Below are positions 10,298-18,941 of a DNA stretch of 64,000 nucleotides, in pieces. The notes beneath the pieces are model-generated. The model did no database searches, was not told the origin of the DNA, and worked only from the letters and a program-made list of their open reading frames with translations. Origin of the DNA: Saccharothrix sp. NRRL B-16314 (GTDB taxonomy: Bacteria; Actinomycetota; Actinomycetes; Mycobacteriales; Pseudonocardiaceae); assembly GCF_000716595.1 (NCBI RefSeq), contig NZ_JNXC01000001.1:806001-870000 (forward strand), given 5' to 3'. Each line of letters begins with the position of its first letter. The first letter of the stretch is position 1. A program made the translations under genes and the position numbers.

Positions 10298-10876
10298 ATG
10301 CCCACCCCCACCAAGGGACCCCGTCTCGGGGGCTCGCCGGCCCACGAGCGGCTGATGCTGGCCAACCTGGCCACGTCCCTGTTCACCCACGGTCGGATCA
10401 CGACCACCGAGGCGAAGGCGAAGCGGCTCCGCCCGTACGCCGAGAAGCTGATCAGCAAGGCGAAGGTCGGTGACCTGCACAACCGTCGTGAGATCCTCAA
10501 GGTGATCCGCGACAAGGACATCGTGCACAAGCTGTTCGCCGAGATCGGTCCGCAGTTCGCCGACCGCCCCGGTGGCTACACCCGCATTACCAAGACGATG
10601 CCGCGCAAGGGCGACAACGCGCCCATGGCCGTCATCGAGTTGGTCGCGGAGCAGACCGTCACCTCCGAGGCGGAGCGCGCCCGCAAGACCAAGTTCGCCA
10701 AGGACGCGGCTCCCGCCAAGCAGGACGAGGCTGCCGCCGTGACCGAGGAGACCGAGGTCGAGGACGTGCAGGACCAGGACGCCGACGCGCCCGAGTCCGC
10801 CACGAAGGACGCTTCCGAGGAGCCCGCCGAGGGCGCCGACGAGGCTCCGAAGGACGAGAAGAAGGACGAGTCCTGA
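10298..10876 (+). CDS. rplQ: 50S ribosomal protein L17 with acidic C-terminal extension
   Basis: Large-subunit protein near the exit tunnel. Residues 1-120 are the L17 core ([36 protein letters not shown]). The protein continues to 192 residues with a tail rich in Glu, Asp and Ala (about 125-192), much longer than the 127-residue E. coli protein but of a kind seen in other actinobacteria. ATCCGAGGAG provides the ribosome-binding site. A terminator hairpin follows closely. Confidence 0.96.
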   Translation: MPTPTKGPRLGGSPAHERLMLANLATSLFTHGRITTTEAKAKRLRPYAEKLISKAKVGDLHNRREILKVIRDKDIVHKLFAEIGPQFADRPGGYTRITKTMPRKGDNAPMAVIELVAEQTVTSEAERARKTKFAKDAAPAKQDEAAAVTEETEVEDVQDQDADAPESATKDASEEPAEGADEAPKDEKKDES

Positions 10877-10894
10877 CGGACGCGAACTTCACCG

Positions 10895-10931
10895 ACGAGC
10901 CCGTCGTTCCCGCTGGGGACGACGGGCTCGT
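10895..10931 (+). terminator. Intrinsic terminator after rplQ
   Basis: A 13-bp perfect stem (10895-10907 with 10919-10931) and an 11-nt loop, 19 nt after the rplQ stop. It ends only 4 nt before the GTG chosen for truA, so it either attenuates readthrough into truA or is traversed by truA translation if that gene starts further upstream. Confidence 0.7.
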
Positions 10932-10935
10932 TCGT

Positions 10936-11736
10936 GTGCGACTGGACCTGGCGTACGACGGCACGGACTTCTCCGGGTGGGCGCGGCAGCCCGATCGCCG
11001 GACGGTCTGCGGCGTGCTGGAGGACACCATGTCGACGGTGCTGCGCGAGGACGTGCAGCTGACCGTGGCGGGCCGCACGGACGCCGGTGTGCACGCGTCC
11101 GGGCAGGTGGCGCACGTCGACCTGCCGTCCGGTGTGGACGTCGGCGGGTTGCCCAAGCGCCTGGCGCGGGCGCTGCCGGCGGACGTGCGGGTGTTCTCGG
11201 CGCGGGTCGTGCCCGCCGCGTTCGACGCGCGGTTCGCCGCGTTGCGCCGGCACTACGAGTACCGGGTCACCGATGCCGCTTCCGGCGCGCACCCGTTGCG
11301 GCGGCTGGACACGCTGGCCTGGCCGCGCCCGCTGTCACTCGACGCGTTGAACGACGCGTCGCAGTTGTTGCTGGGCGAACGGGACTTCTGCGCGTTCTGC
11401 CGGCGGCGCGAGGGTGCGACGACGATCCGCGAGCTGCAACGCCTGGAGTGGGTGCGGGACGGTGACGTGCTGACGGCCTTCGTGTCCGCGGACGCGTTCT
11501 GCCACTCGATGGTGCGCAGCCTCGTCGGTGCGCTGCTCGCGGTGGGCGAGGGGCGCAAGCCGGTGGGCTGGCCCGCGTCGCTGCTGTCGCTCACGGCGCG
11601 GTCGAGCGAGGTCACGGTGGCGCCGCCGCACGGGTTGGCGCTGGTCCGGGTCGACTACCCGGCGGACGACGAGCTGGCCGCGCGGGCCGCCGTCACCCGG
11701 AACGTGCGCGTCGCGCCGACCAGCCGAGCCACGTGA
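10936..11736 (+). CDS. truA: tRNA pseudouridine(38-40) synthase TruA
   Basis: Modifies U38-U40 of tRNA anticodon arms. It has 266 residues; the catalytic Asp lies in '[16 protein letters not shown]' (residues about 44-59), with the N-terminal '[10 protein letters not shown]' and conserved 'HYEYRV' and '[12 protein letters not shown]' blocks. The GTG at 10936 is the best recognised start. The frame stays open upstream, and an in-frame CTG at 10873 would give an N-terminus such as [10 protein letters not shown], so the true start may lie inside or before the terminator. Its 3' end overlaps the convergent membrane-protein gene by 44 bp. Confidence 0.93.
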   Translation: MRLDLAYDGTDFSGWARQPDRRTVCGVLEDTMSTVLREDVQLTVAGRTDAGVHASGQVAHVDLPSGVDVGGLPKRLARALPADVRVFSARVVPAAFDARFAALRRHYEYRVTDAASGAHPLRRLDTLAWPRPLSLDALNDASQLLLGERDFCAFCRRREGATTIRELQRLEWVRDGDVLTAFVSADAFCHSMVRSLVGALLAVGEGRKPVGWPASLLSLTARSSEVTVAPPHGLALVRVDYPADDELAARAAVTRNVRVAPTSRAT

Positions 11737-12631
11737 CGGCGCCGAGCGGTATCTCCACCAGGTAGGTGAAGAACGCGAACAGCAGCACGCCCGCGACGGC
11801 CGGAGCTGCTGGTGCGCCGAGGCCGACCAGCAGCGCGATGGTGCCGTTCTCGGTGATCCCGAACCCGCCGGGCGTGATCACGGCCAGGGTGAGCAGCCGG
11901 CTGACCGCGAACGCGGCGACCGCCTGCCCCGGTTCGAGCTGGACGCCGGCGGCGGCCAGGCAGCACCACAGCAGCACGCCCTGGAGCAGCAGGTAGGCGA
12001 GCATGGCGGCGGTGAGCTGGGGCCAGCGGTCCCGGACGACCTGGCCGGTTTCCCGGCGCAGCCGCAGCAGGAACCGGGTGGCCCGGCTCCCGAGCAGCCG
12101 GCCGAGCCACCGCAGGCGGAGCAGGACGACCACGGCGGTCAGCAGGCCGGCGGTGGCGCCGATCGTCGCGACCAGGACTCCGTCGCCCGGCACGACCGCG
12201 CCCTGCACGGCCAGGGCGACGATCGGCAGTGCCGCCCGGGACAGGGTGTTCCACAGGCCGCTGACGATCGCCGACGTGGTGATCGCCCGTGCGGAGTGGC
12301 CCCAGCTCGACGCCATCACGGCTGTGAGCGCCACGCCGGCCGCGCCGCCGAACGGCAGCACGTTGCTGATCGCGCTGCCCGCCGCGTTCAGGGTGAACGC
12401 CTGGGTGTTGCGCAGGCCGGGCAGCGACCCGGTGAGCACGTAGGTGTACGCCCAGAGGCCGGCCAGCCACAGGACCGTCAGCCAGAGCGCCGTGCCGGGG
12501 CCGACCCGGCGCAGTTGGTCGCCGACGGCGGTCCACGCGACGCCGCCGACCGCGGGCACCAGGGCGATCACCAGCCACGTCGCCAAGCCGAGTGACGCCA
12601 GCGACGCGCCGAGCCGGGACCACCGCCTCAT
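11693..12631 (-). CDS. YbhN/UPF0104-type integral membrane protein
   Basis: Membrane protein of 312 residues with about eight hydrophobic helices, resembling the flippase-like half of lysyl-phosphatidylglycerol synthases (YbhN/UPF0104). The conserved features are '[23 protein letters not shown]' near the N-terminal third and '[20 protein letters not shown]' near residue 270. It has no aminoacyl-transferase domain. The ATG at 12631 overlaps the PIG-L stop (ATGA), so the two minus-strand genes form an operon. Lipid or cell-envelope transport is inferred from the family only. Confidence 0.8.
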   Translation of the reverse strand: MRRWSRLGASLASLGLATWLVIALVPAVGGVAWTAVGDQLRRVGPGTALWLTVLWLAGLWAYTYVLTGSLPGLRNTQAFTLNAAGSAISNVLPFGGAAGVALTAVMASSWGHSARAITTSAIVSGLWNTLSRAALPIVALAVQGAVVPGDGVLVATIGATAGLLTAVVVLLRLRWLGRLLGSRATRFLLRLRRETGQVVRDRWPQLTAAMLAYLLLQGVLLWCCLAAAGVQLEPGQAVAAFAVSRLLTLAVITPGGFGITENGTIALLVGLGAPAAPAVAGVLLFAFFTYLVEIPLGAVTWLGWSARRARSG

Positions 12632-13374
12632 CGGGCCCGCAACCGTTTGCGCTCCACGAACCACTCGGTGCCCAGCACCGCTTTGAACAGCGGCGGCGGC
12701 AGCGTGAGCAGCGCGGCGAGGGTTCTGGTCGACTCGCCACCGGTGGTCTGCGTGGCGTGCGCCGCCATCGCCGCCCGCTTCGCGTGCGCATACCGCCGCA
12801 CGTCCACCGAGTGGGTGATCTCGTGACGTGCGGTGAAGGCCTGCTCGAACGGGGCCAGGTCGAACTTGCGGGCCAGCCGGGCGAGCTTCAGGCCGCGCAG
12901 GAGCAGGGTGCGGTCGACCGTCGCCTCCCACACGCGGGGTGTGCCGGCCAGTTCGGCGGCCAGCGTGCCGACGCGGTGGACCTGGACGTGGTCGGGGTGC
13001 CCGTAGCCGCCGTGGGGGTCGTAGGTGGTGACCAGGTCGGCGCGTTCCTCGTGCAGGAGCTCGGCCAGCTTCCCGGCGGCGTCGGCCACGTCGGCGCGGG
13101 CGAACCCGTCGTCGCCGTCCCGGCCGGACAGCCCGGAATCGGCGTACCCCAGGAACTCCACGCGTGCCGCGCCGAGCGCGCGGGCCGACGCGTGCGCCTC
13201 TCTGGTGCGGACGGCGCCGAGGTCGGTGTGCCGGGCGCTCAACCCCCGTTCACCGGCGGTCGCGATGACGAGCACCACCCGGTGGCCTTCCCCGGCGAGG
13301 CGCGCCATCGTGCCGCCCGTCAGCAGGGCTTCGTCGTCGGGGTGGGCGTGGAAGAAGACGCACGTTCGGCTCAC
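12628..13374 (-). CDS. PIG-L/LmbE family deacetylase
   Basis: Zn-dependent N-acetylglucosamine-type deacetylase of 248 residues. The metal-binding HPDDE motif (residues about 10-14) and the second motif 'PHGGYGHPDHVQVH' are intact. The family includes MshB and Mca of mycothiol metabolism and many antibiotic or lipid-sugar deacetylases; which activity applies is not visible. GTG 13374 (VSRTCVFFHAHPDDE) is preferred over an ATG about 20 residues upstream. It is divergent from the glycosyltransferase gene, with only 49 nt between the starts, and coupled to the membrane protein downstream. Confidence 0.87.
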   Translation of the reverse strand: MSRTCVFFHAHPDDEALLTGGTMARLAGEGHRVVLVIATAGERGLSARHTDLGAVRTREAHASARALGAARVEFLGYADSGLSGRDGDDGFARADVADAAGKLAELLHEERADLVTTYDPHGGYGHPDHVQVHRVGTLAAELAGTPRVWEATVDRTLLLRGLKLARLARKFDLAPFEQAFTARHEITHSVDVRRYAHAKRAAMAAHATQTTGGESTRTLAALLTLPPPLFKAVLGTEWFVERKRLRAR

Positions 13375-13423
13375 GGGTGCAAGAGTGGCAGTTGGTCCGT
13401 TCGGCGGCTTGACGGGAGCGAAC

Positions 13424-14490
13424 TTGTCGATCATCCACGTCACCGACTGCTTCCTGCCGCGGCTGGGCGGGATCGAGGTGCAGGTAGCGGGTCTGGCGCA
13501 GGCGCAGGCGTCGAGCGGCGAGGAAGTGCACGTGGTGACCGCGACGAGGCTCGCGTCGCCGGGTGACGGGTACTCGGTGCACCGGATCGCGGTCCGGGTG
13601 CCGTGGGACCTGCCGGTGCACCCCGGGCGGGGTCGCACCTCGACCGGGTGATCGTCCCGCTGGTGCCGTCGGTCGTGTACGTGCACGTCGGCGCCATCTC
13701 GCCGTTCGCGTGGTCGGGGGTGCGGTCGGCGTTGCGGCTGGGGTTGCCGACGGTGGTCGTGGTGCACAGCATGTGGGACCCGGTGGTGCAGTGGTGCTAC
13801 CGCGCGCTGGACCGGCTCGCGTCGTGGAGTTCCGCGCCGATGACGTTGGCGGCGGTGAGCCGGGCGGCGGCGGACCGGATGCGGGACGCGGTGCCCGGGA
13901 TCTCGGTCGGGGTGGTGCCGAACGGGATCACGCCGTCGCGGTGGCGGGGAATCCCGACGCAGCGGCCGGACGACGCGGTGCACGTGGTGTCGGTGGGTCG
14001 GCTGGCGGCGCGGAAGGAGCCGATGGCGTTGCTGGCGGCGTTGCGCGCGGTGCGGGTGGACGTGCCGCTGCGGGCGACGTTGGCGGGGTCGGGGCCGGAG
14101 ATGGCGGTGCTGCGGCGGTACGTCGAACGGCACGGGATGGGGTGGGTCAGCCTGCCCGGCCGGCTGGACCGGGAGGGTGTGGGGCACCTGCTGGCGGGGG
14201 CGGACGTGTTCGTGAACCCGGCGGGGCAGGAGGCCTTCGGGCTGGCGGCGTTGGAGGCGCGGACGGCGGGGGTGCCGGTCGTCGCGCGGCCGGGGACGGG
14301 GGTGGCGGACTTCGTGCGCGACGGGGTGGAGGGGCTGCTCACCGACGACCTCGCCGGCGGGATCACGCGGCTGGTGGTGGACCGGGAGGAGCGTGCCCGG
14401 ATCGCCGAGCACAACCGGGGGACCGAGCCGACCCACTGCACCTGGCCACGGGTGCTGGAGGCGCTGCGCTCGTGCTCGGCGCGGGTGTGA
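13424..14490 (+). pseudogene. GT4-family glycosyltransferase, frameshifted
   Basis: The N-terminal half reads from TTG 13424 (SIIHVTDCFLPRLGGIEVQV) in one frame up to 'DLPVHPGRG' near 13630. The remainder (AGSHLDRVIVPLVPSVVYVHVG and onward) continues in another frame to the TGA at 14490. Restoring one C in the CCCC run at about 13622-13625 would give an uninterrupted GT-B enzyme of about 355 residues. The donor-binding ExFGLxxxE block (EAFGLAALE) and 'VVPNGI' are intact. It is either a recent single-base pseudogene or a sequencing error in a homopolymer. The PIG-L neighbour suggests a joint role in making a deacetylated glycoside. Confidence 0.75.
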
Positions 14491-14499
14491 GGGGTCGGA

Positions 14500-14880
14500 A
14501 GTCCGGTTCGCCCGGGTCGACGGCGCTCGGAACCGGTGCCGCCGTGGTGGTGGTCACCGGACCCGGGACCTGGACCACCTGCTCGAGTCGACCGTCCACA
14601 GGAAGGGCACACCTGCCGACGCGTAGGCGGCTGTTTTCGCATCTCGCTCGCCGCGCGTGTCGCCGGGCGACCCCACCTCCACCGCCGGCAGCCGCGCGTC
14701 GGCAGGGAAGGCCACGTCGGCGAGTCCGTTGACGATCACGACGTCCGGGATCAGACCGGTCCGCGAGGTCGCGGAGACCTTCACGTTGACCGCCGGGACG
14801 ACGCGCAGGTCGTTTCGCCCGGCCGCGCGTATCGCGATGCGGATCTGTACTGCCAGCTCGAAGGCGACCAGGTGAAACGT
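14500..14880 (-). pseudogene. Uma2-family (DUF820) endonuclease relic
   Basis: On the minus strand the frame from about 14880 gives 'LIPDVVIVNG', 'PAVEVGSPGDTRGERDAK' and 'AAYASAGVPFLWTVD', the PD-(D/E)XK core of Uma2 nucleases (PDVxVv, AVEVxSP, K, YaxaGvpxYWxvD). After 'WTVD' the expected C-terminus ('GRLEQVVQVPG') is in another frame. The N-terminal third of the family is missing and no start or ribosome-binding site is visible. It is a degraded fragment between the glycosyltransferase and the subtilase gene. Confidence 0.55.
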
Positions 14881-14882
14881 GG

Positions 14883-14919
14883 AGCGGCCCCTCACCGGCG
14901 GGAGGGGTGAGGGGCCGCT
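14883..14919 (-). terminator. Terminator of the secreted subtilase gene
   Basis: A 14-bp perfect stem (14883-14896 with 14906-14919) and a 9-nt loop, 20 nt downstream of the subtilase stop on the minus strand. Confidence 0.75.
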
Positions 14920-14938
14920 GGGGGTGGTGGTCGGAGGG

Positions 14939-16501
14939 TCAGAGGTCGAGGGTCCAGGTGTCGATGTAACCGGTGTCCTGGCCGTAGGTGTCACGGACCC
15001 GCAGCTGCCAGGTGCCGTTGGCGTTCTCCGCCGACAGGTTCACCGTGTACGTCGCGTCGACGTTGTCCGCGCTGTCCGAACCGGACTGCACCTTCAGCTG
15101 CTTGACCGCACCGCTCGGCGTCACCAGGTCGATCACCAGGTCACCCCGGTACGTGTGCTTGACGTGCACCTCGACCGTCGCCGCCGCACCCGCCTTGCCG
15201 CCGCAGTCGGCCACCGTGATCGGGCTGGACGCCACACCGAGGTCCGGCACGGCCACGTCGGTCGCGTTGGTCTTGGCGGCGCACCCGCCGGGCGGCGGGG
15301 TGGACTCGCCGACCACGCGCAGCAGCTTGTTCGGCGACCCGGTGCCCGCGTTGCCGACGACACCGCTCGTCGCGCCGTTCACCAGCGCGTCCCGCACCTG
15401 CTGCGGCGTCGCCGCCGGGTTCGCGGCCAGGTAGACGGCCGCCGCGCCGACCACGTGCGGCGTCGCCATGGACGTGCCGCTGATCGTGTTGGTGGCGCTG
15501 TCACCGGTGTGCCAGGCCGACGTGATGTTCGAGCCGGGCGCGAAGATGTCCAGGCAGGTGCCGATGTTGGAGAACGACGACCGGGCGTCGGTGTTGGTCG
15601 TGGAACCGACCGTGATCGCCTCCAGCGTCCGCGCCGGGCTCGTGTTGCACGCGTTCGCGCCGCTGTCGTTGCCCGCCGCGAGCCCGTACGTCACGCCGGA
15701 CGCGATGGAGTTGCGCACGGCCTGGTCGACCGTCGCGTCCGCGCCACCACCCAGCGACATGTTCGCGACCGCCGGCTTGACCGCGTTCGCCGTCACCCAG
15801 TCGATCCCCGCGATGACGCCCGCGTACGTGCCGGAACCCGAGCAGTTGAGCACCCGCACGCCGACCAGCTTGGCCTTCTTCGCCACGCCGTACGAGCCAC
15901 CGGCGACGGTGCCCGCCACGTGCGTGCCGTGGCCGTTGCAGTCGGAGGCGTCGTTGTCGTTGTCGACGGTGTCGCGACCGCTCACGGCGCGACCGCCGAA
16001 GTCCGCGTGCGAGAACCGGATGCCCGTGTCGATGATGTAGGCGGTGACGCCTTCACCCTCGTTGGGGTACGTGTAGGAGTTGTCCAACGGCAGCGCGGCC
16101 TGGTCGATCCGGTCCAGGCCCCACGACGGGGTCGGCGCCTGCGTGCCGGAGATCGTCACCTCGCCGTCCTGCTGCACGTACGACACCGACGGGTCGGCGG
16201 CCAGCTTGCGGGCCTGCGCCTCCGTCATGGTGGCGGAGAAGCCGCGCAGCGCACTGGAGTACCGGTGCAGGACCTTCGCCTCGTACTTGCCGCTCAACGC
16301 GTCCACGCTGCTCGCGCCGACGTCCTTCAGCACGACGATGTAGCTGTCCTTCACGGAGTTCGGCGCACCCAACCCGAGGATGGCACCCTCTTCGGCCGCC
16401 GACGTGAAGGTGGTCAGCGCGGCGGTCACCGCGAACGCCGTACCCGTCGCCAGCCCGACGCGGGCCAACCGTTTCGTCCAGGACGCGCGAACGTCTCCCA
16501 T
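14939..16501 (-). CDS. Secreted S8 subtilisin-like serine protease with P domain
   Basis: Secreted protease of 520 residues in modular order: signal peptide (about 1-36), inhibitor I9 propeptide (about 52-115), S8 catalytic domain (about 125-395) and a C-terminal proprotein-convertase P domain (about 430-520, 'VKHTYRGDLVIDLVTPSGA'). The catalytic triad is D158 (IDTG), H191 (NGHGTHVAG) and S344 (SGTSMATPH); the oxyanion Asn is N278. It resembles aqualysin-type extracellular proteases. It is not a mycosin: it lacks a C-terminal membrane anchor. The adjacent ESX genes are probably not functionally linked, but this is unproven. Confidence 0.93.
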   Translation of the reverse strand: MGDVRASWTKRLARVGLATGTAFAVTAALTTFTSAAEEGAILGLGAPNSVKDSYIVVLKDVGASSVDALSGKYEAKVLHRYSSALRGFSATMTEAQARKLAADPSVSYVQQDGEVTISGTQAPTPSWGLDRIDQAALPLDNSYTYPNEGEGVTAYIIDTGIRFSHADFGGRAVSGRDTVDNDNDASDCNGHGTHVAGTVAGGSYGVAKKAKLVGVRVLNCSGSGTYAGVIAGIDWVTANAVKPAVANMSLGGGADATVDQAVRNSIASGVTYGLAAGNDSGANACNTSPARTLEAITVGSTTNTDARSSFSNIGTCLDIFAPGSNITSAWHTGDSATNTISGTSMATPHVVGAAAVYLAANPAATPQQVRDALVNGATSGVVGNAGTGSPNKLLRVVGESTPPPGGCAAKTNATDVAVPDLGVASSPITVADCGGKAGAAATVEVHVKHTYRGDLVIDLVTPSGAVKQLKVQSGSDSADNVDATYTVNLSAENANGTWQLRVRDTYGQDTGYIDTWTLDL

Positions 16502-16701
16502 GGCAGGGGGTCTCCTCTTCGCAGGGTGGGTGCCAGGCCGGTGTCACCGCGAAACCGACCGGACACGGTGAGTTGTTCCTAGTTCGCCCTGCGGGTGGGG
16601 CGCAATGATTTGCCGGCAATACCCGACGATCCGCTCCTCCACAGATTTTGTCGCGCTGTGAACGCATTGCTGCGGGGAGTGACTGGACCTACCGCGAAAA
16701 A

Positions 16702-16733
16702 TGTGCCCCCGGACAACCGTCCAGGGGCACATC
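16702..16733 (-). terminator. Terminator after the eccE-linked gene
   Basis: A 9-bp stem (16702-16710 with 16725-16733), extended by partial pairing inside the 14-nt loop, 23 nt downstream of the minus-strand stop at 16756. The rest of 16502-16701 holds the subtilase upstream region and no gene. Confidence 0.6.
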
Positions 16734-16755
16734 CGGCACGTCGGTGCTGTCGGGG

Positions 16756-17478
16756 TCAGTCGCCGCGGCGGACCGCACCCAGGATCTGCTGCTCACCGGG
16801 AGTGGTGACCAACCGCAACGGCCGCCACAGGTTCGCGCCGAGCGCGATCACCTGGTCGTCCTTGAGCGTGGTGAGCTGGTGCGCCATCTGCGGCGGCAGC
16901 CGCCAGATCTGCGACGCCAGCTGCGCCTGCCCGAGCGGCAACCGCTGGAGCAGCACCAGGTCCGCGGAATTCGCGGTGTTCGCCGCCTGCGGGTGCAGGT
17001 AGGGCAGCACGTACATGGTGGTCTGCCACGGCGACCGCGGCGGGAACAGCTCCTGCGGCACGTGGCCGCCGTCGTGCACGACCAGCAGCGGGCTGTCCTC
17101 GGACGGCCGCGGCAGCTCCACCGGGCTCAGCCGGCGCAGCTGCACCAGCGGCGAGGGGCGGCCGTCCGGGCCCGCGCCCGCCGCGCGCACCACCGGCTGC
17201 CAGGCCGCCGGACGACCCGTCGCGATGGTGATCCACGCGCCCGTCGCCATCGCCCGCAACGCGATCTGCCGGGCCAGGTACAGCCCGCCGACCACGACCA
17301 TGCGGGTCGGCGCGGACCGCAGCACCGAGATCGTCAGCGGCTCGCCCTGGAGACCCGAGCCGAGCACCATGCCGCCGCGGTCGCCCGACGGGCTCACCAC
17401 GTCCAGCAGTTGCGGCGACACCAGGAACTCCGGCGCCACGCCCTTGCCCTGCGAGTTCAGCAACCGGGAGTTGCTCAC
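16756..17478 (-). CDS. Protein of unknown function coupled to eccE
   Basis: The 240-residue protein begins with GTG (VSNSRLLNSQGKGVAPEF), overlapping the eccE stop by four bases, so it is translationally coupled to eccE. It is probably soluble: no clear signal peptide or membrane helix is seen. Visible pieces are 'TRMVVVGGLYLARQIALRAM' (about 65-84) and 'SPLLVVHDGGHVPQELFP', which look like alternating strands of an alpha/beta fold, but I recognise no family. Its position implies a role with EccE in the type VII apparatus. A longer in-frame opening up to 18969 only overlaps eccE and was rejected. Confidence 0.75.
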   Translation of the reverse strand: MSNSRLLNSQGKGVAPEFLVSPQLLDVVSPSGDRGGMVLGSGLQGEPLTISVLRSAPTRMVVVGGLYLARQIALRAMATGAWITIATGRPAAWQPVVRAAGAGPDGRPSPLVQLRRLSPVELPRPSEDSPLLVVHDGGHVPQELFPPRSPWQTTMYVLPYLHPQAANTANSADLVLLQRLPLGQAQLASQIWRLPPQMAHQLTTLKDDQVIALGANLWRPLRLVTTPGEQQILGAVRRGD

Positions 17479-18812
17479 GCCACACCTCCCAGCGGCAGCG
17501 TCGCGGCCAGCCCCGCGACCTGGAGGCCGTTCAACGGGGTCAGCGTGATGTCGAGCTTGTCGGCCAACGCCTTGAGCCGGTCGTCCGCGCGGTCCAGTTC
17601 GGACGGCGTCCGCGCGCTGACCCGCACCATGCCGCGCAGGCCGACCTGGCCCTGCTCGCTGCTCGGCGAGATCGTCATGGACAGCGTCGAGGACAACGCG
17701 CGCACGCCGGTCAGCGCGTTCAGGTTGTTCCGCATGCCCTTGGCGGGCCAGCCGGTGATGGCGTAGCTGGCGTGGCCGACGCCGCCCGCCGTCACACCGG
17801 ACCACTTCTCCCGCAGCGACACCGACTTGTTGGCACCGGCCACCGAGGTCAGCTCGGCCGCCGAGATGCCCGCCCGGATCAGCTCGTCCGGGTCGAGCGG
17901 GCGGATGGAGACGCCCGTCGACTCCAGCGCGTTGCGCACGCGTGACAGCGCGCCGATCAACGCGCGGTGCGCGCCGACGACGCCGCCGCCGCGTTCCCGG
18001 ATCGCCGCCGCGCACCGCCGCGGGTCGAGCCGCACCGCGATCCACGTGGTCCGGCGGGCCGCCGCGGGCAGCGGGCCGAGCACTTCGAGGTAAGAGTTGA
18101 GCGCGGGGGAGTTCACCGGCAGGGCCGCGCTGCCCGGGTAGCAGTGCCAGATCACGGAGATCGCGTCCAGCACCACACCGCGGTCTTCCAACGTCGGCGC
18201 GAGCGCGCCCAGCGGCAACGACGGCGCGCTGCCCACCGCGGTGATCAGACCCGGCGCCGGGTCGACCAGCAGCACGGCGGTCCACGCGCCCTGGTGCCAG
18301 GCCATGCCCAGCGGGCGGCGTTCGTGGTCGACGCCCCTGGCCACCACCAGGTCCGGCACCGCGAGGCGCAGCAGGGCCACCCGCGGGTCGTCCGGGCCGA
18401 TGACCGAGGACTCCTCCTCCGACGGAGGCTTCATCTCCACCGGGCCGCTGCGCTTGGCCGTGCGGCCGTGCGAGCGGAAGCTGTACCGCGCGACGAGTCC
18501 GATCCACTGGGTCAGCCAGCGACCCCGTGACCTGGTGAACGCGAGGATCAGCGCGATCAGCACGATCCCACCCGCGATGTACATGAGGACGGGCTCGATC
18601 CCGTCGCCGGTGGCGCCGATCGCCAGCAGGACCAGGGCGATGGCGACGCCGACCTCGAGCACAACCAGGTTGGCGACCGGCAGCGCGCCCAGGCTCGCGC
18701 CTGCGGTGCGGCGCCGTGCCCGGAGCAGCGCGGCGCGCACGGCGCCACCTGCGGCCTGCGCGCGCGCCATGGCGGGGTTGGGTTGGCCCGGATGTGGGGT
18801 GGTCACGGACAT
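17475..18812 (-). CDS. eccE: Type VII secretion protein EccE
   Basis: Peripheral membrane component of the ESX core complex. The 445 residues from the ATG at 18812 (MSVTTPHPGQPNP) include two adjacent N-terminal transmembrane helices (about 45-85, 'ANLVVLEVGVAIALVLLAIG' and 'VLMYIAGGIVLIALILAFT') followed by a large soluble domain, the EccE architecture. It is transcribed away from eccB across a 129-bp gap, with the unknown protein gene downstream. The M. tuberculosis ESX-4 cluster lacks eccE, whereas some other mycolic-acid bacteria and relatives keep it. Confidence 0.85.
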   Translation of the reverse strand: MSVTTPHPGQPNPAMARAQAAGGAVRAALLRARRRTAGASLGALPVANLVVLEVGVAIALVLLAIGATGDGIEPVLMYIAGGIVLIALILAFTRSRGRWLTQWIGLVARYSFRSHGRTAKRSGPVEMKPPSEEESSVIGPDDPRVALLRLAVPDLVVARGVDHERRPLGMAWHQGAWTAVLLVDPAPGLITAVGSAPSLPLGALAPTLEDRGVVLDAISVIWHCYPGSAALPVNSPALNSYLEVLGPLPAAARRTTWIAVRLDPRRCAAAIRERGGGVVGAHRALIGALSRVRNALESTGVSIRPLDPDELIRAGISAAELTSVAGANKSVSLREKWSGVTAGGVGHASYAITGWPAKGMRNNLNALTGVRALSSTLSMTISPSSEQGQVGLRGMVRVSARTPSELDRADDRLKALADKLDITLTPLNGLQVAGLAATLPLGGVA

Positions 18813-18941
18813 CCGCTCTGGTTCTCTTTCCGTCGGCGTGCGCCGGGTGGACCGACCGGGTCTGACCAACCCGCACACGGACCACCCGCCGTCCGGCTAT
18901 CGTGCAGACCGTACCGCGACTGGGAGAGCAGCGAGCCGAGA

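Noticed and set aside
12628..14436. A 602-residue protein including PIG-L
   Set aside because: Upstream of GTG 13374 the frame is antisense to the glycosyltransferase gene and His/Arg/Pro-rich; PIG-L proteins begin near the HPDDE motif.
14939..16501. The subtilase as a second mycosin
   Set aside because: It has an I9 propeptide and P domain but no C-terminal membrane anchor or mycosin N-terminal extension; MycP is clearly the gene at 22183-23616.
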